A program made the position numbers and the translations under genes. Below, piece by piece: positions 14,870-24,223 of a DNA stretch of 29,309 nucleotides. The DNA lies in assembly GCA_017632155.1 (NCBI GenBank), contig JAGBRZ010000133.1, forward strand, positions 1-29,309, in the 5' to 3' direction. Each line of letters starts with the position of its first letter. The stretch's first letter is position 1. The notes beneath the pieces are model-generated. The model saw only the letters and a list, made by a program, of their open reading frames with translations. It made no database searches and was not told the DNA's origin. Source of the stretch: Clostridia bacterium (GTDB lineage Bacteria; Bacillota_A; Clostridia; Oscillospirales; CAG-272).

Positions 14870-15572
14870 AAATGAATATTAAACTCCCAACATCATAAAG
14901 CTTTTCGTCGGAAAGCGAAATACATTCCGTATTATGTTTTCTCGCAAATTCCTCAATAGCCTCGTGATCGGGGTGAGATTTAAGATCTCCGCAGAAATAC
15001 AGTATGTTCCCGCAAAGTCCGCTCGCGCCGCCTAAGAATCCGTAAGAATAGCCGGGGAGGTCGACATTTCCCTCGGATATAAGAAGCGTGTCGATGCCGT
15101 TTTTAACCGTTACGGTGGCAATTCCTCTGTCGGATGTGACGATCGCACCGTCTGCAAGAACAGCGCAGGAGCATTTCGAGTATCCTTGCGGAACGTTAAG
15201 TATATTGTACCCAAAATCATTTGCCAAACGAAGAATCTCTGCGTCTGCGGATATCTTTCTGCAGATTATATTCCTGCCCGAAACCGCCGCGCAAAGTCCG
15301 CAATCATTGGGGTATTTGTCATCCGCCTCAGCGTCCGAAAGAATAAGTTCACAACCGCTCTTTCGGCAAATAAAATCAATTTTATCCTTGGCTGTCGGAT
15401 AATAGCTTTTTCTTGTAACAAGTTTATTATCGAATTTGAATATCAAAAGATCGCTGTGACCATTGACCGCCTCGGGAAGAGATGGATCGGGCGGAAGCTG
15501 TATGATTTCAAATTTCTTTTTTAATGAATCAAGAACGCCCACGGGAGTTCTGTAATCGCAAACACATATCAT
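14868..15572 (-). CDS. Probable GME-fold protein (DUF6873-like), unknown function
   Basis: The 234-residue protein lacks a signal peptide or membrane segment. The pattern of a C-terminal GGASGLCGNILYFCGDLKSH, then HPDHEAIEEF, and an ending LSDEKLYDVGSL recalls the DUF6873 family, which is distantly related to the guanidine-modifying-enzyme fold of amidinotransferases and dimethylarginine hydrolases. Repeated Cys residues (SKCSCAVLADG, LCAAVSG) are notable. An amidinohydrolase or transferase activity is not shown. The ribosome binding site is weak (GGTG, four bases from ATG). The gene lies just downstream of rpmB on the same strand, past a hairpin. Confidence 0.6.
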   Translation of the reverse strand: MICVCDYRTPVGVLDSLKKKFEIIQLPPDPSLPEAVNGHSDLLIFKFDNKLVTRKSYYPTAKDKIDFICRKSGCELILSDAEADDKYPNDCGLCAAVSGRNIICRKISADAEILRLANDFGYNILNVPQGYSKCSCAVLADGAIVTSDRGIATVTVKNGIDTLLISEGNVDLPGYSYGFLGGASGLCGNILYFCGDLKSHPDHEAIEEFARKHNTECISLSDEKLYDVGSLIFI

Positions 15573-15588
15573 TTTTCACCAATAAACA

Positions 15589-15615
15589 GAAAAACAGCCG
15601 CATGGGCTGTTTTTC
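15589..15615 (-). terminator. Intrinsic terminator after rpmB
   Basis: An 11-bp stem (15589-15599 with 15605-15615, loop GCATG) ends in five T's read on the minus strand, 12 bases beyond the rpmB stop. Read-through would reach the downstream GME-fold gene, for which no separate promoter was found. Confidence 0.85.
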
Positions 15616-15626
15616 ATTAATTGAAA

Positions 15627-15815
15627 TTAGGCATTCTCAGCCTTTTTCATAGTGCGGAGACAACGAGCACACATGGGAACGGTCTTAACTGTTCCGTCAA
15701 CGCTAACCTTTACCTTACGGATATTAGGCTTCCAAGCTCTGTTGGTCTTGCGGTTAGAGTGAGAAACCTGATGACCAAAGACAACGCCCTTGCCGCATAC
15801 ACTGCATTTTGCCAT
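15627..15815 (-). CDS. rpmB: 50S ribosomal protein L28
   Basis: This 62-residue ribosomal protein of the large subunit is the zinc-ribbon form. It has a CSVC pair at residues 4-7 and a CARC pair at 49-52, with the family core GHQVSHSNRKTNRAWKPNI between them. The start at 15815 is set by a near-perfect AGGAGGTG box six bases upstream; a longer in-frame reading from 15860 has no such signal and adds a non-conserved N-terminus. It has its own strong promoter and terminator. Confidence 0.97.
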   Translation of the reverse strand: MAKCSVCGKGVVFGHQVSHSNRKTNRAWKPNIRKVKVSVDGTVKTVPMCARCLRTMKKAENA

Positions 15816-15865
15816 TATAAGCACCTCCTTAGGACAATTAAGCCAAATTACATACAACACCCGAT

Positions 15866-15894
15866 ATTATACCACAACAGTCTAAAAAAAGCAA
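15866..15894 (-). promoter_or_regulatory. Sigma-A-type promoter for rpmB
   Basis: On the minus strand, TTGCTT (15894-15889) and TATAAT (15871-15866) at 17-base spacing, giving a leader of about 45 bases before the rpmB start. Confidence 0.85.
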
Positions 15895-15938
15895 GTGTTT
15901 TTGAAATATTTTTTTGAAAAATCAAAGATTTTTGCGAA

Positions 15939-18515
15939 TTATTTTTTCTCTGCGACTTTATAAACGCAAATTGCCGTCTTTTTACCCATAAAGAAGCGCG
16001 CGTTTGCGATATTTACTGCCTCGTTCCTTCTGAAAGCATCCAGTGTCAAAAGTGCGGAGATGATAGCAGGATCGTCCGGATCGATTATTCCCGCAATAGC
16101 ATAAACCGCATTTTTGTCCGCCATCGCATCTGCAAGATCCTCGTAAAGATGCTCGCTGCCAACGTATCTTTCACAAACGCTGAATGGCGCATCGCCAATC
16201 TCGATTGCCCCAATGCCACTTTCTTTTTTCTCAACGAAGGCATCGGCATCGTATTCGATTTCAATGGGAAGAGAAACCTCGAGCTTTTTGAGAATAACTC
16301 TGTCGATCTTAACGTCGCCCTCCGCCGCTTTCACGGTAAGGCCGCTTTTAGCCTTTGCAATGGGAGCCGAGGGCGTTATGCCGTATTCCGACGCGATCTT
16401 CCAAAGTGCGGGAAGTCTTTCCTTATCAGCAAAAATAATGAGAGCGGGTGACTTGGGAAGGAATACGTCGTCTGCAAATCTCGAGGGATCGGGGAGCAGA
16501 GATGTGTCGATCAAAAGTCCCCCATCAATTACCGAAAGATCATCAAGCAAACCGTTCGGCCCTGCAGAAGTGACGTATACGTCGGGATATTCCTTTAGGA
16601 ATCTGCGGCATATCTGTTGAGTTTTATAGAAGAATTCATAAGCGTCATCTTCCTTGCGGGGGGCAAGAATTACGCCGATATTTCCGATCTTTTTACCCGA
16701 GATCGGTTTTCCCGCTGAGAGCGTGAGGGTGAAATCATTTGAAATCACAACTCTGCTGTTGCCGCTGTAAGGCGCGATGTATTCGGGAAGGGCAGAAAGT
16801 GAAATGTCTATACCGCACGCATCGCGGCAGATCTTACCCGTGGCTGTATATTCCGCGAGAGAGATGATCGACGGTGATTTATCTCCGATTCCTGCCTCAC
16901 GTGCATATCTTCTTGTAATATCCGCAAGAAGCTCGCGCGCATCGTCGGTGATGTCGGTGACTTTATCTATAAATCTGTCAAACGAAGCACTCGCAACATT
17001 CTTTTTGAGCGCTGTCGCCATAAAATATAACTCTGCAACAGTCGGATCCTTTCTTTGGGAAACGTAGAGTGCCTGAAGTGCTGCAAGCTGTGATTCCGAG
17101 AGTCCGAGATCAAGATCGCGGTCAATTCTTGCAAGATACTCCGCCGCGCAGGTTCTGAATCCCGAAACAAGCCCCTGCTTTCGCATAGGTTTTGCTGCGG
17201 GAAGATCAGCTTTGGCTATTTCACCGAAGCAGATACCGCTTTCGCATCCCCTCAGATTTACCTTTACACGTTCACCGTGAAGATCATAGGGCGCGGGAGC
17301 GCTGACCTCAAGGAACGAGTCGGTATGTCCGTGTGCGACGCCGTTTGAATAGGTTTCGAAAAGAACTGTACGTTCGGGTTCGCGCGCGATCTCTTCGGCA
17401 AGCAGAGATTCGGTGATCTCTTTTTGAATTTCAATAAGCTTTGCCGCGCGCTCGCGACGAATTTCAACGGGAAGCTTACCTTCCATTTGCGAAGCGGGCG
17501 TTCCCTCGCGTTCCGAATAGGGGAAGATGTGTGCGGATAAGAATCTTGCTTCCTTAACGAATTCAACCGTCTGTTCGAATTCTTCCTCACCCTCGCCGGG
17601 GAATCCGACGATAATATCTGTCGTGAACATCACGTTCGGAATGGCGGCGCGAAGTCTATCCATCGCCTCACGTGCCATGTCGGCATTGTATTTTCTGCGC
17701 ATAAGGGCAAGGACTTTAGATGATCCGCTTTGCAAGGAAATATGAAAATGCGGAGCAATCGATGCAAGATCCTTGATCTCATTTACAAACTTTTCCTTGA
17801 AAAGAGATGGATCGAGAGAGCCGAGTCTTATCTTACAATCTCCCGCAATAGCATCAACGAGTCGCAAGAGTCTGCCAAGATCAATTCCGTCAATGTCTTT
17901 GCCATACGAGGCGGTTTCAATGCCCGTAAGAACGATCTCGCGGCATCCCGCATCGATAAATCCCTTGACCTCGCGCAAAATATCCTCGGGAGCTTTTGAG
18001 CGCACGTTTCCGCGTGCTTTCGGGATGGCGCAATAAGCGCATTTGTTCTCGCATCCATCCTCGATCTTGATATAAACGCGGGTTCGGGGAAAAGCGTTCA
18101 GCGACATTCTCTCGAACTGCGCTTCTTCTATCGGCGGTAAGCTTACAACGGGGTATTCATTATCTGTTCCCTTGAAATAATTATCAAGAATATCAATGCA
18201 TTCAAGCTTCTTGGCGTTTCCGCATACGGCAATTACACCGTCGATCTCGGAAAGCTCTTTTGCCGAGTATTCGGCTGTGCAACCCGTGACAACAACAGGC
18301 ACGCCCTCTTTGGCTCTTGCAGCGCGGCGAATCATCTGGCGCGATTTTCTGTCCGCCTCTGCGGTTACCGTGCAGGTGTTAACAATATATCCGTCGCAAT
18401 CCTCAACGCCATTGGCTGTCAAATATCCTCTTTTGCGAAGCTCTTCGGCAAATGCCTCACTCTCGTACTGATTGACCTTGCAGCCGAGAGTTATGATTCC
18501 AATTTTCTTTTGCAC
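15939..18515 (-). CDS. mtaB: MtaB-like tRNA methylthiotransferase with PurL/AIR-synthase-like C-terminal extension
   Basis: Residues 1-440 form a full MtaB, the radical-SAM enzyme that methylthiolates t6A37 in tRNA. The N-terminal domain holds cluster ligands Cys12, Cys48 and Cys79; the radical-SAM loop is CENKCAYC (Cys155, Cys159, Cys162); a TRAM-like end spans about 380-435. A further 415 residues follow in frame. Residues 452-520 align by eye with the linker of clostridial PurL (GFR..., RKDPTVAEL), but the PurL SDHCRHTTF catalytic stretch is replaced by KKNVASASF. Residues 605-745 resemble the AIR-synthase C-terminal domain (AGPNGLLDDL, then SPALIIFADKERLPALWKIASEYGI). The start is GTG at 18515, eight bases after AGGAGG. 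No internal start with a ribosome binding site precedes the extension. The role of the second half is unknown. Confidence 0.88.
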   Translation of the reverse strand: MQKKIGIITLGCKVNQYESEAFAEELRKRGYLTANGVEDCDGYIVNTCTVTAEADRKSRQMIRRAARAKEGVPVVVTGCTAEYSAKELSEIDGVIAVCGNAKKLECIDILDNYFKGTDNEYPVVSLPPIEEAQFERMSLNAFPRTRVYIKIEDGCENKCAYCAIPKARGNVRSKAPEDILREVKGFIDAGCREIVLTGIETASYGKDIDGIDLGRLLRLVDAIAGDCKIRLGSLDPSLFKEKFVNEIKDLASIAPHFHISLQSGSSKVLALMRRKYNADMAREAMDRLRAAIPNVMFTTDIIVGFPGEGEEEFEQTVEFVKEARFLSAHIFPYSEREGTPASQMEGKLPVEIRRERAAKLIEIQKEITESLLAEEIAREPERTVLFETYSNGVAHGHTDSFLEVSAPAPYDLHGERVKVNLRGCESGICFGEIAKADLPAAKPMRKQGLVSGFRTCAAEYLARIDRDLDLGLSESQLAALQALYVSQRKDPTVAELYFMATALKKNVASASFDRFIDKVTDITDDARELLADITRRYAREAGIGDKSPSIISLAEYTATGKICRDACGIDISLSALPEYIAPYSGNSRVVISNDFTLTLSAGKPISGKKIGNIGVILAPRKEDDAYEFFYKTQQICRRFLKEYPDVYVTSAGPNGLLDDLSVIDGGLLIDTSLLPDPSRFADDVFLPKSPALIIFADKERLPALWKIASEYGITPSAPIAKAKSGLTVKAAEGDVKIDRVILKKLEVSLPIEIEYDADAFVEKKESGIGAIEIGDAPFSVCERYVGSEHLYEDLADAMADKNAVYAIAGIIDPDDPAIISALLTLDAFRRNEAVNIANARFFMGKKTAICVYKVAEKK

Positions 18516-18552
18516 GAGCGTCGCCTCCTCTTTTAATAATATTATTTATATT

Positions 18553-18581
18553 ATTTTATCACCTCATCGCCCAAAAGTAAA
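18553..18581 (-). promoter_or_regulatory. Possible promoter for the mtaB-like gene
   Basis: On the minus strand, TTTACT (18581-18576) and TAAAAT (18558-18553) at 17-base spacing. Both boxes deviate from consensus, so this is a moderate call. Confidence 0.5.
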
Positions 18582-18595
18582 TATCCCAAGTGTAA

Positions 18596-19357
<762 letters not shown>

Positions 19358-19366
19358 ATCAAAAAT

Positions 19367-19391
19367 GGGGCTGACAGATTCAGCCCCGATT
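19367..19391 (+). terminator. Hairpin between upp and the RluA-family gene (weak terminator or attenuator)
   Basis: A perfect 8-bp GC-rich stem (19367-19374 with 19380-19387, loop CAGAT) is followed by only a broken run of T's (GATTTCT). It ends 12 bases before the next start codon, so it may only partly terminate, or it may influence translation of the downstream gene. Confidence 0.6.
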
Positions 19392-19399
19392 TCTAAATT

Positions 19400-20368
19400 A
19401 TGAGAATTATTAAAATTGAAAAGAACGACGCGGGTCAGCGCCTTGACAAATTCCTCGGGAAGGCAGTCAAGGGACTCCCGAAGTCGCTTATGTATAAATT
19501 TATCAGAACAAAAAAGATCAAGCTCAACCGCGCGCGTACCGAACCGGATGTGATGCTTACCGAGGGCGACGAGCTTCAACTTTTCATCCGTGACGAGTTT
19601 TTTGATTCGCCAGAGCAGGATGTAGGTGCTATCGCAAGAATCGAGCCCAAGCTTGACGTCGTTTATGAGGACGAAAACATCATTCTGATGAACAAGCGCC
19701 CCGGTGTCCTTGTCCACGAAGACGACGAGGGAAGGGATAACACCCTTCTTATGCATCTGCAAAGCTATCTTTACCGCAAGGGCGAGTATGATCCCCGCGC
19801 GGAGCAATCATTTGCACCGGCTCTTTGCAATCGCATCGACCGCAACACGGGCGGTATAGTTATCGCCGCCAAGAACGCCGCGGCTCTTCGCGATATGAAT
19901 TACCGAATCAAATCGGGTCAGGTGAGCAAGTTTTATCTTTGTGCTGTACACGGAACTATGCCCAAGAAGGCAGACGTGCTGAAGGGTTATCTCAAGAAGA
20001 ATGAAAAAACTAACACGGTTGACGTTTCAGATACGCCAAAGCCCGGTTACCGTGAAATAATCACCGGTTACCGCGTTCAATCAAGTAAAAACGGCGCAAG
20101 CCTTCTTGAAGTTGAGCTTTTTACCGGCAGAACTCATCAGATCCGCGCGCACCTTTCGCATATCGGGCATCCATTGCTCGGCGACGGAAAGTACGGCGTA
20201 AATCGCGACGATAAAAAGAAGGGCTATCATTATCAGGCTCTTTATTCATATAAGCTTCGCTTTGATTTTGAGCAAAGCGGAGATGTTCTTGATTATCTTT
20301 CGGGCAAGGAATACCGCTTGCCGCGCGAGTCTGTTTGGTTCTGCACCGATTTTGATTACCGCAAATGA
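19400..20368 (+). CDS. RluA-family pseudouridine synthase
   Basis: This 322-residue enzyme isomerises uridine to pseudouridine in RNA. It has an N-terminal S4 RNA-binding domain (QRLDKFLGKAVKGLPKSLMYKFIRTKKI) and a catalytic domain. Catalytic Asp147 lies in NRIDRNTGG, and the RTHQIRAHLSHIGHPLLGDGKYG motif follows. It resembles RluC/RluD enzymes that modify 23S rRNA; the exact sites cannot be told. No Shine-Dalgarno sequence is visible before the ATG at 19400, where a hairpin sits instead. Its stop overlaps the next gene's start by ATGA, linking it to lnt. Confidence 0.92.
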   Translation: MRIIKIEKNDAGQRLDKFLGKAVKGLPKSLMYKFIRTKKIKLNRARTEPDVMLTEGDELQLFIRDEFFDSPEQDVGAIARIEPKLDVVYEDENIILMNKRPGVLVHEDDEGRDNTLLMHLQSYLYRKGEYDPRAEQSFAPALCNRIDRNTGGIVIAAKNAAALRDMNYRIKSGQVSKFYLCAVHGTMPKKADVLKGYLKKNEKTNTVDVSDTPKPGYREIITGYRVQSSKNGASLLEVELFTGRTHQIRAHLSHIGHPLLGDGKYGVNRDDKKKGYHYQALYSYKLRFDFEQSGDVLDYLSGKEYRLPRESVWFCTDFDYRK

Positions 20369-21966
20369 ACGAAAAGCTGAAATCTATCATTTATCCCGAA
20401 AAAAAGCATCAGATCTTTTTGTATCTGACGCTATCGGGTATATTGTCGGGATTGTGTATGGCGTTCCCGACCCTACTTGGCGCCGCTATTGAGTGGCTTG
20501 TCTTCATTCCCGCCGCTTTGGCTTTGCATTGCGCATCAAAGAAGGGATGCAGCTTGAAGCAAGCTTTCGGCGGAGGGTTTTGGCTGATCTACTCGCAAAA
20601 TGTCATAGTCTACCATTGGTTTGTCAGCTTCTATCCGCTTGAATTCACGGGTATGTCCAAACTCGGCGCCGCGGGTGTTGTTATAGTCGCTGTGTTCGGA
20701 CTTCCGATCCTTGCCGCAATTTTTGGCGGAGTGATTGGCATGATCGCCGCTTGTGTATCACAACTTCGAATTTCAAACAAGTATCCGATATTCCTTCCGT
20801 TTGTCTATGCTTCCGCATACGTGCTTTGCGAATGGATAAGAACGCAGTTCTGGTTCGGTGTTCCGTGGGGAAGGCTTTCACTCGGTCAACTTACCGAAGG
20901 TGTTCCTTATTCCGTTCTCTCATCATCAATTTTCGGCACTTATTTTGTCACGTTCCTCATTGTGCTTGTATCGTGTTTGATCGCTCAATCATTGATTGTT
21001 GGCAAATTCAAGCTCCGCGCGATTTTGTCTATGGCTTTGGTCATCTCGAATCTGCTTTGCGGAGTAATCATTGCATCGATTCCAAGGGAAACTAAATCTA
21101 CCGTAAAAGTCGCCGCGATCCAGGCAAATATCAATTCGCGTGATAAATGGAATGCTTCATCCAAGGATATATATATCAAATACGAATCCCTGACACAAAA
21201 CGCCTCCAAAGACGGTGCGGAGCTGATCGTTTGGCCTGAAACCGCGATAACGGATAACAGATATATTTCAGTAGTTTCCGAACTCGCCGATGCTTTGGAC
21301 GTCTATATCCTCTTCGGTTGTTTTGATTACGGATCCCAAGGGCCGCAAAACATACTTTGCCTCACAACTCCGGAAGGCGCTGTATCCGAAACCTCTTATG
21401 CAAAAAGACATCTTGTTCCCTTCGGTGAATACGTTCCGATGAGAAAGTTCATAATGACGGTATTTCCGCCTCTTGCGGAAATAGCAATGCTATCCGAGGA
21501 CCTTATCCCGGGCGAGGGCAGTGAACTTTATGAGATAGAAATAAATGGCGAGATCATAACGGTCGGCGGTCTTATATGCTTCGATTCGATCTACGAGCAG
21601 CTTGCTTATGCCACTGCTTCCGACGGAGCGGATTTGATATGCGTTGCCACAAACGATTCGTGGTTTGAGGATTCACGCGCCGTGTATATGCATTGCGCCC
21701 AAAGCCGCCTTCGTGCCATAGAAACGGGACTTCCCATAGTTCGTGCGGCAAATACGGGCATATCTGCTACTATAACTCCGCTTGGTGAGGTCACCGAAAG
21801 CATTGAACCGCTTATCGACGGCTATATCGTTTCCGAAGTTCCGATACAAAGCAATGCGAATAATGCAAGTGTCGCAAACAGCATCTTTTTGATTCTTTGC
21901 GCCGTCTGTGTTATTTCCTTGCCCACTGTGAACATTGCGGAATATATTTCAAAGAAAATTAAATAA
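20365..21966 (+). CDS. lnt: Apolipoprotein N-acyltransferase
   Basis: The membrane enzyme adds the third acyl chain to the N-terminal cysteine of lipoproteins. The 533 residues have several N-terminal membrane helices (to about residue 240) and a nitrilase-type catalytic domain (about 245-480), followed by one C-terminal helix. The triad matches E. coli Lnt: Glu292 in WPETAI, Lys347 in AKRHLVPFGEYVP and Cys405 in GGLICFDSIYEQL. CEWIRTQFWFGVPWG, typical of the family, is also present. The start overlaps the previous stop (ATGA) and has no ribosome binding site of its own, so it should be translated by coupling. Lnt is classical in Gram-negative bacteria and sporadic in Bacillota. Confidence 0.9.
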   Translation: MNEKLKSIIYPEKKHQIFLYLTLSGILSGLCMAFPTLLGAAIEWLVFIPAALALHCASKKGCSLKQAFGGGFWLIYSQNVIVYHWFVSFYPLEFTGMSKLGAAGVVIVAVFGLPILAAIFGGVIGMIAACVSQLRISNKYPIFLPFVYASAYVLCEWIRTQFWFGVPWGRLSLGQLTEGVPYSVLSSSIFGTYFVTFLIVLVSCLIAQSLIVGKFKLRAILSMALVISNLLCGVIIASIPRETKSTVKVAAIQANINSRDKWNASSKDIYIKYESLTQNASKDGAELIVWPETAITDNRYISVVSELADALDVYILFGCFDYGSQGPQNILCLTTPEGAVSETSYAKRHLVPFGEYVPMRKFIMTVFPPLAEIAMLSEDLIPGEGSELYEIEINGEIITVGGLICFDSIYEQLAYATASDGADLICVATNDSWFEDSRAVYMHCAQSRLRAIETGLPIVRAANTGISATITPLGEVTESIEPLIDGYIVSEVPIQSNANNASVANSIFLILCAVCVISLPTVNIAEYISKKIK

Positions 21967-21972
21967 AATTCT

Positions 21973-22011
21973 CGGTCTGTCGGGTTTGACTTGACAGACC
22001 GCACTTTTTTT
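21973..22011 (+). terminator. Intrinsic terminator after lnt
   Basis: A 9-bp stem (21973-21981 with 21993-22001) with an 11-base loop is followed, after CAC, by seven T's. Its right arm overlaps the -35 box of the next promoter. Confidence 0.85.
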
Positions 22012-22019
22012 AGTATAAT
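21991..22019 (+). promoter_or_regulatory. Consensus sigma-A promoter inside the lnt terminator
   Basis: TTGACA (21991-21996) and TATAAT (22014-22019) are perfect matches at 17-base spacing. The -35 box lies in the terminator stem and the T-run lies in the spacer. It drives the hydrolase-acyltransferase gene starting at 22048. Confidence 0.88.
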
Positions 22020-22047
22020 ATATGTATTATGTTTAAGGAGCGGGTGT

Positions 22048-24213
22048 ATGGCGTTTTCAGAGAAATTTGTCAGAAAGCAGATCGAAACGATCTTTCCAAA
22101 AATTGAAAAATACTCGCTTGAACAGCTTCGTCAGGCTCAGGATCTCTCGGGCGCACTTATGCGCCGCCTTGCAGGACGCACGCTTGAGATCGAGAGGAAG
22201 GATTTTGGCTCGTTTGAGGCAGCTTGGGTTCACCCCGAAGCGCGAAAGAGCGACACCGTCATCCTCTACCTTCACGGCGGAGGCTACACCTGCGGCAATA
22301 TTGAATTTGCAATAGGCTTTGCATCCACTCTTGCAAAGAATCTCGGCTTGCGAGTTTTTGCCCCCGCATACCGACTCGCCCCCGAGGCTCCTTATCCCGC
22401 CGCCGTCGATGATGCTTTGCGCTCATACGAATATCTTGTTGAATGCGGAATATCTCCTAAATCAATAATTCTTTGTGGTGAGAGCGCGGGCGGAGGGCTT
22501 TGCTATGCTCTTTGCCTTCGTCTTGCGTCACAGGGCAGAGAAGTCCCCGCAGGAATCATAGCTATCTCCCCGTGGGTCGATCTGACTCTTACCGGTGACA
22601 GTATAAAATCGAGAGCCGAAGTTGATATCGCTCTTACCTACAACAGACTCAAGTTCTTTGCGGATTCTTACCTTGGCGAAAGAGGCAATCCGCAAGATCC
22701 CGAAATATCCCCGATATTCGCGGACGTATCCGCAATGCCGCCATCACTTATATTTGTCGGCTCGGATGAAATGCTCTTCGATGATGCACAGGTTCTTGAG
22801 CGCAAGCTCGTACATGCGGGCAGAGTGTGCAAGATGATCGTCGGCGAAGGTATGTGGCATGCATACACGATCTACAGCCTCAAGGAGCATAAAGGCGATT
22901 TTGCTGAGATGGAAAGCTTTATCGACGCTGCAGTTCCTGCACCGAGAAAGCTTCGGTGGATGAAGCTTGATAATGCCGCCAAAATATATCCCGCCGCGAA
23001 GCGCAGAAACTGGAACAATACCTTCCGCCTTTCCGCGACACTTTCCGAGCCCGTCAACCGCGATACTCTCCGTCTGGCGCTCGATACGACCATCCACCGC
23101 TTCCCCTCAATAGCCGCAAAGCTTCGCCGAGGAACCTTCTGGTATTATCTTGAAGAGCTTTCGCGCGCCCCCGAGATCATCGACGAAATGCACTCGCCGC
23201 TGATGCATATGCCCATCGAGGATATCCGCAAATGCGCTCTGCGCGTTCTTGTTTACAATAATCGCATTGCGGTTGAGTTCTATCACGCCCTCACGGACGG
23301 AAACGGCGGACTTATATTCCTGAAATCCCTTATTGCAGAGTATCTTGAACTGAAATACTCGATAGATATTCCCACAACCGACGGCGTTCTTGACAGAGAT
23401 GAAGAGCCTGTTCCCGAGGAGCTTGTCGACAGTTTTCTTGAAAACAGCGGCGACGTTTCAAAAAGCCGTTCGGAGCCGAATTCATATCGACTCTCGGGAA
23501 TTCCCGAAAAAGATGGGTTTATCAACCTTACAACCTTTATGATAAATTCGGATGAGCTTCGTGCAAAAGCAAAAAGCCACGGTGTTACCGTGACTGCGTT
23601 CCTTGCGTCCGCACTTATCTGCGCTATTTCTGAGATCCAGAACAGACAACTCCCTCGCCGCGCACAAAAGCCCGTCAAAATACTGCTTCCCGTGGATCTT
23701 CGTAAAATTTACGGAAGCCGCACATTGCGTAATTTTTCGCTCTATATCACCCCCGGTATCGACCCGCGAATGGGTAACTGGACGTTCGACGAGGTGTGCA
23801 AATCCATCCACCATCAAATGGGATTTGGCATTACCAAAAAAGAAATGACCGCAAGAATGACCAAAAACGTCAACAGCGAAAAGGCGTTTATTCTTCGAAT
23901 TATGCCTCTTTTCATCAAGAACATAGCAATGAAAATGGTGTATAATGCTGTCGGCGAGAAGAAAGCTTGCCTTGATATGTCCAACCTCGGCGTTGTTGCA
24001 TTGCCCGAAGAGATGAAGGAATACGTCAAAAGATTCGATTTCATCATCGGTCCTCTGCCCGAAACGCCCTATAACTGCGCTGTGATAACATACGGCGGAC
24101 AGGTGAACATCAGTATCGTTCGCAATGTTCAAAAACCCGAGCTTGAGCTTGCGTTCTACGAACAGCTTCGCGCTCTCGGTGTTCGCGTCAAGGTCGAAAG
24201 TAATCAAAGATAA
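22048..24213 (+). CDS. Alpha/beta hydrolase fused to condensation/alcohol-acetyltransferase-like domain
   Basis: The 721-residue protein joins two enzymes. Residues 1-300 are an HSL-type alpha/beta hydrolase: oxyanion motif LHGGGY (75-80), nucleophile Ser146 in GESAGG, Asp240 in VGSDEML and His271 in GMWHAY complete the triad. Residues 301-721 resemble the condensation or alcohol-acetyltransferase superfamily: the His-x3-Asp motif is YHALTDGNGG (His413, Asp417), with later RNFSLYITPG and MSNLGVV segments as in that fold. Such domains move acyl groups between thioesters or esters and alcohols or amines. AAGGAG lies seven bases before the ATG; an earlier in-frame start is rejected because it lies on the promoter. 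It is co-transcribed with the zinc-ribbon membrane protein. No substrate is evident. Confidence 0.83.
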   Translation: MAFSEKFVRKQIETIFPKIEKYSLEQLRQAQDLSGALMRRLAGRTLEIERKDFGSFEAAWVHPEARKSDTVILYLHGGGYTCGNIEFAIGFASTLAKNLGLRVFAPAYRLAPEAPYPAAVDDALRSYEYLVECGISPKSIILCGESAGGGLCYALCLRLASQGREVPAGIIAISPWVDLTLTGDSIKSRAEVDIALTYNRLKFFADSYLGERGNPQDPEISPIFADVSAMPPSLIFVGSDEMLFDDAQVLERKLVHAGRVCKMIVGEGMWHAYTIYSLKEHKGDFAEMESFIDAAVPAPRKLRWMKLDNAAKIYPAAKRRNWNNTFRLSATLSEPVNRDTLRLALDTTIHRFPSIAAKLRRGTFWYYLEELSRAPEIIDEMHSPLMHMPIEDIRKCALRVLVYNNRIAVEFYHALTDGNGGLIFLKSLIAEYLELKYSIDIPTTDGVLDRDEEPVPEELVDSFLENSGDVSKSRSEPNSYRLSGIPEKDGFINLTTFMINSDELRAKAKSHGVTVTAFLASALICAISEIQNRQLPRRAQKPVKILLPVDLRKIYGSRTLRNFSLYITPGIDPRMGNWTFDEVCKSIHHQMGFGITKKEMTARMTKNVNSEKAFILRIMPLFIKNIAMKMVYNAVGEKKACLDMSNLGVVALPEEMKEYVKRFDFIIGPLPETPYNCAVITYGGQVNISIVRNVQKPELELAFYEQLRALGVRVKVESNQR

Positions 24214-24223
24214 GGAGAACTAT

